A stretch of 64,000 bases of DNA, taken from Chaenocephalus aceratus. Taxonomy: Eukaryota > Chordata > Actinopteri > Perciformes > Channichthyidae. Below, piece after piece: positions 32,301 through 63,839 of this stretch. The first letter of the stretch is position 1. Every line of letters begins with the position of its first letter. The translations under genes and the position numbers were made by a program. The notes beneath the pieces were generated by a model. It was not told the DNA's origin, ran no database searches, and worked only from the letters and a program-made list of their open reading frames with translations. The stretch is from NCBI GenBank assembly GCA_023974075.1, contig CM043787.1, positions 35,666,218-35,730,217 of the forward strand, read 5' to 3'.

Positions 32301-33038
32301 TTGCATTATTCTTATTCTCATCTATTAATGAAGAGTAGTAGGCTGCTCTCGCTTTACGCAGTGCTTTCTTATATTCATTGAGAGTAATATGCCAAATTAA
32401 ACGAGATTCTTCAAGTTTAGTGGAACGCCATATCCTTTCAAGTTAACAATTTGTATCCCTCTACAAGTGTCAAAAAACCCCAGACAAAAAAAACCCAGAC
32501 AACCAACACCAGTTTAATGCCTCAAAGCCAGATACCTAGCAACAGCTCCTAATGACGACAGAATGGATAATGTAATGTCCTGTTAGGTTAAAGGGCAAGT
32601 CTGTGCATTGTTTTCCAGATATGTTTACTGACACATGCATATGCCTGCAAACCAAAAGTCGATGTAATGAGTATAATGACAATAAAGCGCTGTTTACAGT
32701 AATGTCTCTGACTTTATCTTTGACCCTTTGGCCCGTCAGAGGACAGGATGCTGACGGCGGCAGATGTTCAGAGCTTTTCTAACGGAGTGGGCCGCCACTG
32801 GAAGCTGGTGGGGCGAGCGCTGGGGAAGAGCTGCCGGGCGCTGAAGAGTCCCGCCATCGACAACCTGGCCTACGAGTACGAGAGAGAAGGGCTGTATGAG
32901 CAAGCCTATCAGCTGCTCAGGCGCTTCATCCAGGCGGAGGGGAGAGCGGCCAAGCTCAGCCAGCTGGTCCGAGCACTGGAGGACTGCAAACTCACCAGCC
33001 TGGCTGAAAATATTCTGGACATTCAGCCACGAGAGTAA
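24465..33038 (+). CDS. tradd: TNFRSF1A-associated death domain protein (TRADD)
   Basis: Four coding exons: 24465-24618, 25326-25606, 26635-26764, 32740-33038. Sum 864 bases, 287 aa (human 312), all in phase. TRADD is the cytoplasmic adaptor recruited to TNF receptor 1 that binds TRAF2 and RIPK1 to drive NF-kB or apoptosis. Residues about 1-155 form the TRADD-N TRAF2-binding fold ([16 protein letters not shown], then [16 protein letters not shown], close to the human PDRLRDEELAELE). A short linker leads to the C-terminal death domain, about residues 195-280, with the near-invariant [19 protein letters not shown] and the end LTSLAENIL. The linker is much shorter than the proline-rich human one. 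The ATG is 3 bases past the exon's acceptor; an untranslated exon 1 is likely near 18.3 kb. Intron 4 is 6 kb and carries a SINE, a LINE and microsatellites. Confidence 0.96.
25607..26634. other. tradd intron 3
   Basis: AT-rich, about 1 kb, no element or RNA gene recognised. Confidence 0.35.
26949..27003 (+). repeat. Dispersed 45-bp repeat, copy 1
   Basis: The stretch TTTTGGGCAAGTGAATTAGA and following bases through GTAAGTATAGA match 30092-30137 with about one substitution. Copy 2 lies at the LINE 3' side. Origin unknown. Confidence 0.6.
27826..28035 (+). mobile_element. tRNA-derived SINE in tradd intron 4
   Basis: Head with GGTGCAGTGAG and GTCACAGGTTGAAACCCCAC (degenerate A and B boxes), body with CATGTCGTTGTGTCCCTGAG and CACTTCACCCCAAATTGCTC, and tail AAGTCGCTTTGGATAAAAGC followed by TAATGTAATG. 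A second copy of the same family lies in reverse at 62338-62525. Confidence 0.85.
28036..29028. other. tradd intron 4, unassigned part
   Basis: AT-rich single-copy-looking sequence without recognisable element ends or domains. Confidence 0.35.
29029..29109. repeat. (CA)n microsatellite
   Basis: Near-perfect CA repeat with one ACAACA interruption, intronic. Confidence 0.95.
29255..29360 (-). repeat. (AGAC)n plus non-LTR 3' tail
   Basis: A (CAGA)n tract at about 29262-29318 adjoins ACTTTATTGATCCCAAATTG, the reverse complement of the LINE/SINE tail seen at 19655. Reverse orientation, strongly truncated. It generates a spurious poly-Leu/Ser/Val ORF. Confidence 0.75.
29695..29815. repeat. Dispersed fish repeat with CTCCCGATTT motifs
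   Basis: Repeated CTCCCGATTTTC, CTCCCGATTTC, TTCTCCCGGGG and TTTCTCCCGCA units match a pattern common in fish genomes (a transposon remnant). No termini assignable. Confidence 0.45.
30140..32460 (-). mobile_element. 5'-truncated L2/CR1-group LINE
   Basis: On the minus strand from about 32.4 kb: a fragment with [17 protein letters not shown], then the reverse transcriptase. The frame 32211-31285 shows [51 protein letters not shown] (catalytic Asp region), GVPQGSVL and CYADDTSY (the YADD catalytic box). A frame break near 31330 is followed by the thumb region and the 3' segment (30880-30640). The endonuclease domain is missing. A GGATC-rich 3' UTR with degenerate short repeats runs to about 30140. 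It is dead, and lies antisense to tradd in intron 4. Clade is inferred from the motif set. Confidence 0.88.
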
Positions 33039-33167
33039 CTCCGTGTGCTGCAGTTACAAGTCGAGAAAACTGAGGGGTGACAGGTCCTCTCTGCACGAGG
33101 AGGCGCTGAATCTGCTTTGATATACAGTGTGTTTGTTCTTGACTGACTGCCTGTCATTCAGTCATTC

Positions 33168-33346
<179 letters not shown>

Positions 33347-33730
33347 TGTGGGTGTGTGTTTCAGACAGGATACCAACACCTCTGTGAGAATGTATCCAAA
33401 TCTTTATTTGCTTTTTCAATAATTAGTTTTTTTAATTTAGACTAAATGATCTGTCATCACTGTTTAAATGTACTTTGCTGTCATGAGTTTAATGCACTGT
33501 TCCAAACTCTTTTTTTCTGCTTTAAAGTCAATTTACAGAGGAAACAATCCAAAACTGAAGGTTGGTGATTTCTTTTCTAGAAAAAGGGTGCGTACAAATT
33601 AAATGGTTGTAAAAAAAAAACTTTCAAAAAATGGTCATGTTTCTGTTTGATGCATTAGTGTAATTAAAACTGAAAACATAATTTTGTCAAAATTCCCTCA
33701 GGTATAATTTAGTGTTAATCCTAACTCCCT

Positions 33731-36000
<2,270 letters not shown>

Positions 36001-36479
36001 TACAGGACGTGATTAAAACCCCGGCTGCTCTGACGTAAGCGTTTAGGTGAGTCTCGCGCAGCCTGCACTGATTCCCTTCGTCTTATTCCTCTCCTCTCGT
36101 GCCCCCCCCCCTCCTCCTTTCCCCCTCCCTTGTGCTGCCTTCGTGGAAAGATAGCTCGCTGTCATCACCATCACCAGCGCCGCCCTATAGAGGGAGAGAA
36201 AGAGAGAGAGAGCCTCCCTTCCCCACCTAACAACAACCCCAGCCCCGCAGGCTCGAGCACAACGACCCCACCCCCCAACCCCCTCTGAGAGAGGATCCGG
36301 AGCGCGCAGAGAGGCACACACGGAGAGTTACGGAGAAAAAGAGAGAAAAGGGACCCGGATCTGTTTCAATCCGGGCCTAATGCTGTAGCGGACAGCGCGG
36401 GGAGGAGAGCCGAGAGACAACGCGCTGATTGAGAGAGTGGGTGAGGAGAGACCACGGGATCGCTCACTCGCCTGGAAAC
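36001..36479 (+). promoter_or_regulatory. gnao1 promoter and 5' UTR
   Basis: A sharp shift from AT-rich DNA to GC-rich DNA with C-runs, a (GA)n stretch at about 36190-36212 and several CpG-containing blocks (GGACAGCGCGGGG, ACAACGCGCTG), ending at the GGAAACATGG start context. The island continues into exon 1. No TATA box. Exact start sites cannot be set from sequence. Confidence 0.55.
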
Positions 36480-43778
<7,299 letters not shown>

Positions 43779-46700
43779 GGCCTGGCCAAGCACAGGGGTT
43801 GTCATGGGGAGTATGAGGTGTTATAATGATAATTTTGATGATACTTAAAACACATAAATATGTAATTCTACACGTCCAAATGGACCCAAAGAGCTGCCGT
43901 CCGACACCACACCGGATTATCGCCATGATTTGTTCCCTCCCTCTCATTTTGATTTCAATATACAACCCCAGTTTTTATCTTTTTAAAAATTGTGTTTTTG
44001 AGCTGAATGTTTCATGTTTCGTTGATGACCGTGTCAACAACCAGGGAGGATCAGAAGGGGGCGGCACCAGGGTTGTATTCAGCTAGAGCCTCGATTTTGC
44101 AGAACTCAAGAGTGTGCAATGTCATTTTAAACACAGCGTGGACTAATTGTCCCTTTCTTAATGTAATGTTTTGATGTAGAAGTCTGAAGGCATTGATATC
44201 TGTCCTGAATTTAGCCTGTTGTGCTGCGTTTGAAGAGCTGCAGTGTGTTTGAAGGTGGAGATGATGTTGATGAAGTTGGGGAGGTGCTGTACTCGTGGCT
44301 GAGGGTCATGGTGGGGAAGGAGGCTATTTTAACTTTCAGACGGGACAAAGCTCCCCTCTCCTTACTACCCACACATGACTGAGTCGCCTGCAGGTCTTTT
44401 CCACTCTCCGTTTTCTCTTTTTATTCTTAAACATAATGAAAGAGAGGATTCTTCTCTTCAGAGTGGCGGCCCATTTCCATTGGCCTCCTGTAGCGTGAGG
44501 AATCCAGCCAATGATATCTTTAAAAAATACATTTTAAAATCCTCACATCGGTGCCAACCATCTGAGAAGGACAGTTTAGGAAAATGAAATCACACTATCG
44601 CAGATTATTATCATCGAATGATTTATTTATTTTAGCCTCATGCCCTACATGCCTCCTCTTGAAATCCCGTGCCACATATTTATTTCCTGAATGAGAAACT
44701 GGGGTACACGCCACCTGTTCGGAGGGTAGAAAGCAGCCTTCCAATGACATCTTGTTCTCCGTGTGGTGCTTTACCCCTCGATGTGAATCTGTGTAGAAGT
44801 AGAAGACTGCACGAGAACAATATCATTTGAGGAAGGGGGGGGAGCTCCGAGTTTTTTCCCAAAGCTCGTCTCCCCTGATCAGTAAACAGGGAACAACCAC
44901 CACCCCCCGCACCCCCCCACCCTGTCTGTCACATTTCTCTTTACACAGGAAACAAGTACAGCCCTCCATTTTTACCTGTGCACCCAGAAGTTTATCTCCC
45001 ACCCCGTATACTCTTTATCTATCACATATCAGTCCCATATCCTATCTCCATTTTCACCTTAAAAGCACCGTACTGTATATATATTATGATTATACCAGAT
45101 TTTTTTTTTACTGTGAATGTTTTTGTGCTGCACCCCCCATCCTATTTGGTAGTTTATTGGTTGCTCTCATGTGGAATGTTTGTGCTGAGCCAATCGAATG
45201 TTGTGTTTACATTAAAGCCACACTTTTCCTAACGACTCCTGCTGCTTGTGTTCGAGTCTCATTACACTGACGGAGGAAAAGATCACAATTGTGAAGAAGA
45301 ACTCTGAAAGTAGCATTATTATTTCAGTGTAATGTAAAAGTTATAAGTCACACCTTCAAAATCTTACTTAAAACTACAGGATAGGATCAATATATAGTAC
45401 CGAAAGTAAAAATAATCATTCTTCACGAAAGGCCCATTTCATAATGATATTATATAACTGGATGGTTATGCTCACATCACTTTTGGTAATAACTTGTAAA
45501 ATTCATCTTTTACTTTGTTTTTTTTATAGTTGTATCTGTTTTTTTATGGCAAATTAATTGCACTTTTATGTGTGGTGCTTTGGGGAGGTAGACAAAGGAA
45601 AACTGAAAGAAATAGACATTAAATAAAATAATACTCAGGCACATTTATCGCTCTAAATCTTAAGTTTTAGCAATACCATAAGGAGTCAGTGGTCTTTAGC
45701 TGCACGTTTAACTGAACAGATCCTTCATCTGGCTCTCAAAATGAGCAGATTTTAAAACACAGGTTGTGAACATTTGAAAAGATTGACAATCCAAAATATT
45801 TTCTTCTGTATTGTCTTTATTATGATGAACTAAGAATATCTATATTAAATGTCAGTTTAAAATCCAGAAACATTATTGTGCACTGATGTCATAAATAAAT
45901 GTTTTTTAATGCTTATTGTCTGCCTCTGTGTCTTCAGCTTTAACAATGATGCTTTACTTCTTTAATATACATTGAGTGTTTTGCCTTCCTGGTTTTTCTC
46001 AATGTTTTGTAAGCTTTGGGCAGGGAACATTATCTTTATGCATGACACATGATGATAAAAAAAATCAATCACTCCTTGTACTCAATTAAATGTACTTTCC
46101 ACCACTGAAGAGGGTTGTTGACAAACTGCACTGTTCACGGAAACATTTAAACACACACTGACCTGATTTAATCTGAGCAAGGAAACAATGTCAGACCGTG
46201 AAATTAGGCTGAACATTATGAGAACAGTCCACTTGTAATGCTTCACTGCCCAGTGAACACAGCTTTGTGTGTCGAGTGTCAGTAATACGTAAAGGCTTGG
46301 GAACAGGACTTCCATGGCCACAGGGCAGCGCTGCGTGAAATGTGGCTGATGCCGAGGATCAGAGCCGCTCTCGATTTATTAGGTTAAAAGTGTTCCATCA
46401 TCACAGCCGAGGAGCTATTCATATATTGAACGAATGGATCAGCGTGGTGACCTGCTTCTGTCACTTTAACGGGCCTGGCGTTCATTACTGCTCTGTTCCA
46501 CTGACAGAGCCTCGTCCCAGAGCGCCTCTATTCTCAGCAGGCTACAGGTCGGGACGGTGGAAGTCCCCGTGCGACACCTTTTAATTACACTTTGAGGAGA
46601 AGATTCACATCTATTACACATCTGCCATGTGGAATAATCCACCAACTCTGCCATGTTAAGGGATTCTACTGGTGAACGGGGTAAAACAATTATCATTTTA

Positions 46701-47282
46701 AAACATTTCCAGAAACAGCAATCTCATATAAAGCATTCAATGAAGCCAGTTACACGTCTTATTCTTTAGTTGAAATATTTAAGTGTATTTACAAAGGAAA
46801 CTTTACATTTCTGTCAACAGTCATACAAAAACAATTGCAATGTTTTTAAGAATAAAATGAAAATAACAACCCATTTACATCAGAATATGAATATGTTTAA
46901 ATCTGCAAAAGAGGCATTATGCTTTTAGTGAATTATATACAAGCTTAATTAGTCAACATGAAATAAACAACTTAATGTGTATTTTGTACGTAGAAAGAAA
47001 ACATGTTATGAAATCAAAAAACCCAAAAACCGGTGCATGAAAAAACGATGTTTGCCTTTAGTGTCTCGCCTTAACCACAAAACATACATCTACAATCTGG
47101 GCAGTAACTCTGGTTCAGACTGACATGAGCCGGCTTGCAGGAGAAGACGGAGCCTGAAAACCTGCCTGAAATATCCAGGATGATAATCTTTCATTCAGAC
47201 AAAAATGTATTCCTTGTCTTTTTGCCAACGTCACAAGGTTGGTGTTTTTAGGATGATCCCTGCTAACCAGCTGGTGAATGAG
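43779..47282. other. gnao1 3' UTR and gnao1-cog4 convergent spacer
   Basis: Runs from the gnao1 stop to the cog4 stop; the two genes converge here. Several AATAAA-type hexamers, e.g. near 45625 and 45893, could end gnao1. I looked for a B-type last exon pair (CNNKWF-like or IIAKNLRG-like coding) and saw none. The ORFs at 44827-45270 and 46342-46584 lack domains. The block 46330-46620 is unusually balanced in composition and might be conserved non-coding DNA. Confidence 0.4.
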
Positions 47283-58707
<11,425 letters not shown>

Positions 58708-58960
58708 CTTCCGCCACAAATACAGGACAGGACCTAACGTCACTGTGTTTAAGGTACTCCCTGGAATAAGCCTGTCAGGCAGAGAGTCTTCGCTGTGTAA
58801 TGTCGGATACCGAGGAGGAGTAACGCTGAATGCTCCATTTTGAAATTTGATTAAGCATGACTGTAAAAATGTTGCGTTACCTTCTCTAACTTGAGCACTC
58901 ATTTTACCATGCGTTAACGGTGGAGCGTGTTCAGAACAGAAGCGCTACCTGAGAAGTCGA
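58708..58960 (-). promoter_or_regulatory. cog4 promoter and 5' UTR region
   Basis: Sequence immediately 5' of the cog4 ATG at 58707. The frame is open further upstream to 58902, but the extension matches no known COG4 N-terminus, so MADSGF is preferred as the start. No TATA box; position of transcription start unknown. Confidence 0.4.
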
Positions 58961-60315
58961 ATTCTGGGTTTATAATATTATCCTACTACGCATGCGCTGT
59001 ACGGTACTGTTCTTAAATATTATCCCTGTCATTCATAGGCAGTATATATATAGAAGTGGGTTTATTTTAAAAGTGTGAATTCCATCCAATACACTGGAGG
59101 TGAATAGAGTTTCATTTTGTACTGGCCGCATACAAAATAATTATGTATCTGCAACTTGTATTACCAGGAACAATTCCAAGTCACTCAGGAGAAAGATAAA
59201 AAACAATACAATTGTTAAGGCACTTTCAACTTCAAAAGAAAATCTGTTCTAAAACAAAATACTCTAAATTATTAGATCCATAATCGTGGTCATGAAGTAA
59301 TTCAAATTAAATCTAACTATCTCTAAAATATTTTCTTGCCAATCAAAATACCTGAAGTGTAAGAACTAAGATGATGCTTCAGTAAAAGTATACAAATAGA
59401 AAAACCAAAATTAAATGTGTCTCTTTAACTATCTTTTTCATCAATGTTCAAGTTTTACAACAGTCTTGATAAAAACAATACATTTTGGTAGCAAGTCTGA
59501 TCATTTCCTGCAGACATAAAGCCATGTTGGGTAAACTCCCATTTTACATCTGATCACACAGAGAGTTGCAGGTAGCTATTGCCTGAGATCACATGATGTG
59601 GTTTTGTTACATGTGCCAAGTGCAAGGACTGACTTAGGTACGAAAGCTTTTTATGTGCGCAGCTCCCCTTGCTTAGAACAGTCTTCAAAAAGTTTTGAAA
59701 CTGAGCAAATTGGTTCCACTGCATGTTTTATTAAAGCTTGGATAGGTGCAATGATACTTGATACTTTTGGTACCTTGTCAATGTCGATAGGTATGCAAAT
59801 GTAGCCCTGTAAATATGATGTATGATGTCCTTTATTGTTTTCTGTTGTTTTCTGTTTCATGTTGTAACCTACTTGGTGCAGGTTGTTCTGTTTCATGGTG
59901 TAACCTACTTGGTGCAGGTTGTTCTGTTTCACGGTGTAACCTACTTGCTGCAGGTCTCCCTTGAAAAAGAGATCGATGATCTCAATGGGACCACCCGGTT
60001 AAATAAAGGTTTGAAACGAAGAAATGTAGAGTGAGCGGCAAATGTATAACCAATCTCTGCCTGCATTTTACAATTGAAAATGGCTTGTTGCAGTCATTAG
60101 TGAAATCAGGCTGAGTTCAGAGGAAGGGGTTGTCCTGGACATTTCGAATCATTTGATGCCAGAATAATATCAGGAGATCACATAATTAAATGAGTCAGCC
60201 CCAGATGGGTAGCAGAGGGATGAAGAAGCAGTGCAACACAGGTATAAACAGAAACAACCGACCAGTGATTGGGTTTTTTTTATTTTTATAAATGGTATTT
60301 TAATCAAATAGAAAT
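58961..60315. other. Spacer between cog4 and the BED-finger gene
   Basis: AT-rich DNA. It holds 2.8 copies of a 36-bp tandem repeat at 59850-59955 (unit contains GTGTAACCTACTTGGTGCAG), and at about 59965-60015 a segment with GATGATCTCAATGGGACCAC and CCCGGTTAAATAAAGG, a common fish non-LTR retrotransposon 3' tail. No gene seen. Confidence 0.55.
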
Positions 60316-63300
60316 TCAGTCATATGGTGACAGGATCAGGTTTGTTTGACAACAATACAAGTTGTTCTCTTCCTGCTGAAGTTCTTCCCTTTGCATCTGC
60401 AGCTCTTGCTTTTCACTCTTCAGCTCTTCTCTCTGTTTACTCAAGTATTTGGCTTCCTCCAGCTGTGCTTTCCTTAGTGACTCGATCTCCTCTCTTTCTG
60501 CAGCCGCTTCCCTGGCATTCCCCACCCGCAGCATCTCAAGCAGCTCCCTCTGATCCTCCGAGCTCGAGCCTCCTGTCTCTGCGCTCGCCTCAGAGCTTCC
60601 ATCAGCTCCTGCTCTCTCTTGAACATTTGTTTTTCTCCCTCTGATGCTCTTGAATCTTCCAATGCACCTGTAAGAGGGAAAGAGAAGGTTGCGTGGTTTA
60701 ATATATTTTCGATCTTGGCTACAATATAACCAAACATGTTAAATGTTAATAAACTGTTTAAGTGTAGCAGATGTATCTATCTAACTTTGATGCTGAGATA
60801 CTTCAACTACTGAGAAAATGACAACACTTGTACTTAAGTTGGTTAAATACACAAGTAATCAAATAATGTTCCAACTGGACATTTTACCTTCATATTTACT
60901 TATTTTACAGTTGGATTATAAAGGAAAGGTACAGAGACATATGTATAACATTCTTTCAAATGTGATTAGATAAAACCAGGGGTGCATTTAACCTCAAAAC
61001 ATATTACTCAATACTTAGTCTACTGATAAATGAAGAGGTGGGTTTTGTTGTTTATTTGTAAAAACTACAAAAGTATATATTCTTTAAAAAACAAACATAC
61101 CAGAACAGCGTGTCGCTGTCAATGTCGATGTGGCCCCAGTAACATTTGAGCCCCGTGATGAGTTGGGTCGAGATTTCTGCTTGCCGTCTTCTAGCAGCTG
61201 AGTACAACACCGCTGGGTGTCTCTTCGACAGGTGCCGATGCAGGTTGCTGGTGCTGCGGCCGTCAGAGCACTGAATCTTCTTCATGCAGATGTGGCAACG
61301 CGCAGCATTTAAACTGTCCAGATGCTCGAAGTGCCTCCAAATTAAGCTGCGTTTATTCCGTGTAACTTGTACAGGGCGGTCATCACTCACTATGTGTCCA
61401 ACTCCATCTTTGTCCAGGTAGATTTCACAAGGAGAATTAACGCCAGCTTCTTCTAATTTGTCAGATTCATCGGTTGCCAGATCCAGGTCAGAGTCCACTA
61501 AAAAAAGGAAAATACAATTATATAAGAGAACTGCAACTAATGTTTCATCGCTGGTTACTATACAATATGATTTTATTTAAATAACTGGAAGAGGGGCTAT
61601 CTGTTGCAAGACCCGAAAAACCCAGTGACTCAGGAAAACAACACTGATGATTTGTTGGAGCATCAGAAGGTGTGTGTATTAACTGAACTACACACTCAAA
61701 CAGCAATGAGTTATAAAACATTACCAAATAACTTCTTCTCCGCTTCTCTGTCACACCAGCGGTCTTTGGTTGTGTTGATGTGCCCTCAGAAGCAGGTGAG
61801 CTCTGCTGCCTGTCTGCTAGGAGCTGAGAATACACTTCCGGATGTCTCTTTTGAGATATGCCGATGCAGGTTGCCGGTGCTGCCGCCTTCAAAGCTCTGC
61901 AACTTTCTGCAAATGCAGCAGCGAGCAGATGAAGAACTGTCCGTCTCATCATAGTACCCTCCAAATTAAGCTGCGTTTTACTCCGTTTTACGCCAATTTT
62001 GACAGGGATGATATCACCCACGATGCATACATCTTGGTCCAGGTAGATGTCACAAGGAGAATTTACGCCAGCTTCATCTAATTTTCAGATTCATTCAAGC
62101 TGCCAGATCCAGGTCCACTAAAAAAAGGGAAAATACAATTATATAAGAGAACTGCAACTAATGTTTCATTGCTGATTACTATTTAATATGATTTTATTTA
62201 AATAACTGTTCCAAGAGAAAAAACGCCTTCCAGACCATATCATGTTTTGTAAAAACAATATATTGACATATTCACTTATTTGGCAAAAAAAAGTTAGAAT
62301 GAACTAACTTTTCAACCTGCTTGCCCTTTGTGTTCTGTTAGACGCTTTTATCCAAAGCGACTTACATACACTCCATACTGTGGACAATACCCACAGGAGC
62401 GACTTGGGGTGAAGTGTGTTGCCCAAGGATACAACGACATGCTGACTGCAGTGGGATTGAACTTGTGCTCCCCTGATCCTAAATTCAACGCACTAGACCA
62501 CTGAGCGATCGCGCCCACTTGAACACAGGCTGAGGTCTGATCAACCTCGGCCTGGTCGCCTGGAAGAGGGGCTGTCCTCCTGAAACACCCAGTGACTCCA
62601 GGAAACAACACTAATGATGTGTTCAAGTTTGAGCATCAGAAGGTGTGTGTATTAACTGAACTACACACATAAACAGCAATGAGTTATAACACATTACCAA
62701 ATAACTTTCCCTGCTTCTCTGTCTCACCCCAGCGGTCTTTGGTTGTGTTGATGTGTCCTCAGAAGCAGGTGAGCTCTGTAAGTGCTGCCTGTCTGCTTGG
62801 AGCTGAGAAGACACTTCCGGATGTCTCGTGAGATTATGCCGATGCAGGTTGCTGGTGCTTCCGCCTTCAAAGCTCTGCATCTTGCTGCAAATGCGGCAGC
62901 GAACAGATGAAGAACTGTCCATCTCATCGTAATGCCTCCAAATTAAGCTGCGTCTATTCCGTTTCTGTGTACGTTTGACAGGGAGGTCATCACTCGCCTC
63001 TTCAGGAGTTAGTTGTTTTCACTAGAGCTCCATCTGCAATTTCCAGGATGCTTTTAATAGCTGCTCCATTCACAGTGGGGAAGCTGTATTGTTGTGCATC
63101 CCCCAAAGCCAGCTCCACTAAATAACAGGAAAACAGAAAGTTATTAATGCTGGAACTGAACATTTGCATTAATTGCAAACTAATTATTTTCAGCACTAGA
63201 ATGAAGATGAACATGCTTTTTATTTAAGGTGTGTGACTGGAAAAGAACACACGTTTAAGTTACTTTTTAACCGTTTTATGTTGCACATGATAGTGAATTG

Positions 63301-63839
63301 AGTGTCGAGTCAAATCAAAGTTGCTTTTTCCACATTTCGAAATGTCTCAGGAGGAAAAGCATTGGTGTAAATAAAAACATAATAATGCCTCTTTGGTTGT
63401 TTACCTAATGTGAATTGCTGTTGTGTGCTCCAGCAGCGTGTGAAATAGTTAACAAGGACATTATTTAGTTTGTTTAATCTGAGTTAAAGGCAAGCATACC
63501 GAAAGTGATTTGTTTTCGATTCCATCTTCTCGAAGGTCGACGGTTGATAAAATGCCCAAAACAGCGCTTAATCTACGGACTGTGACTACCGCTGTCCCCG
63601 GTGCTTCTTAACCCGGTATCGGTCTGAGAAATAGTGTACAAATATTCGTCTTTTTTAACTAAAATGTCGACTGTTAGCATTTGTGTTTGTGTTTGGTTTA
63701 TATCAGGGTTGCTAGTTGCTACACATTGTCCCACAATGCATTGCTGCCATCGTCCTTAAGTCATATCCGGGGCGGGGATAGTCGGCAAGTTAGAGTTGTT
63801 TTTGTCATAGATAGATGACTCACCCGCGCTGCTGGCCAT
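60316..63839 (-). CDS. BED zinc finger / coiled-coil protein, unnamed
   Basis: Minus strand. Exon 1 at 63824-63839 (MASSA plus one base, donor G/GTGAGT), a BED exon at 61101-61497 and a last exon at 60316-60667 join in phase to 765 bases, 254 aa, with no stop. The BED finger reads SLIWRHFEHLD, then ARCHIC (C-x2-C) and NLHRHLSKRH (His ligands), the DNA-binding module also used by hAT transposases. The last exon is Glu/Lys/Gln-rich, LLEMLRVGNAREAAAEREEI then KSEKQELQMQREELQQEE, a likely coiled coil. Two further BED exons lie between: 61725-62117 and 62698-63117, each opening at AG/TGGA and closing at TTATTTG/GTAATG, each a multiple of three in length, but with internal frame conflicts. No catalytic transposase domain is seen, so a host gene with a domesticated BED finger is likelier than a transposon. 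I do not recognise an orthologue. Confidence 0.6.
61498..63117 (-). repeat. Tandem duplication of a BED-exon unit
   Basis: Unit A (about 61501-62117) and unit B (about 62119-63117) align in the same order: the AAAATACAATTATATAAGAG and AACTAATGTTTCAT intron segment, AACTGAACTACACAC, GCAATGAGTTATAA, then the BED exon ending CATCGGCAT...GACATCC. Unit B is interrupted by a SINE at 62338-62525. The third BED exon (61101-61497) is an older, more diverged relative. Confidence 0.8.
62338..62525 (-). mobile_element. tRNA-derived SINE inside duplicated BED unit B
   Basis: Reverse orientation of the family at 27826-28035: GACGCTTTTATCCAAAGCGA, GCGACTTGGGGTGAAGTGTG and CAACGACATGCTGACTGCAG are complementary to that copy. 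It is absent from the matching place in unit A, so it inserted after the duplication or was lost from A. Confidence 0.85.

Noticed and set aside
44827..45270. 147-aa ORF downstream of gnao1
   Set aside because: Low-complexity Pro/Ser/Thr then Tyr/Phe-rich translation of UTR-like sequence; no homologous feature recognised.
46342..46696. Overlapping 76-80 aa ORFs on both strands
   Set aside because: No splice context, domain or poly(A) support; better seen as non-coding spacer.
59850..59955. Possible CRISPR-like array
   Set aside because: Contiguous 36-bp tandem units without spacers, in a vertebrate genome.
60474..60737. Frameshift in the last exon of the BED gene, suggested by the open frame beginning ALEDSRASEGEKQ
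   Set aside because: Joining from the BED exon donor (TTCTG/GTATG) puts the other frame in phase through to the coiled coil, so no frameshift is needed.
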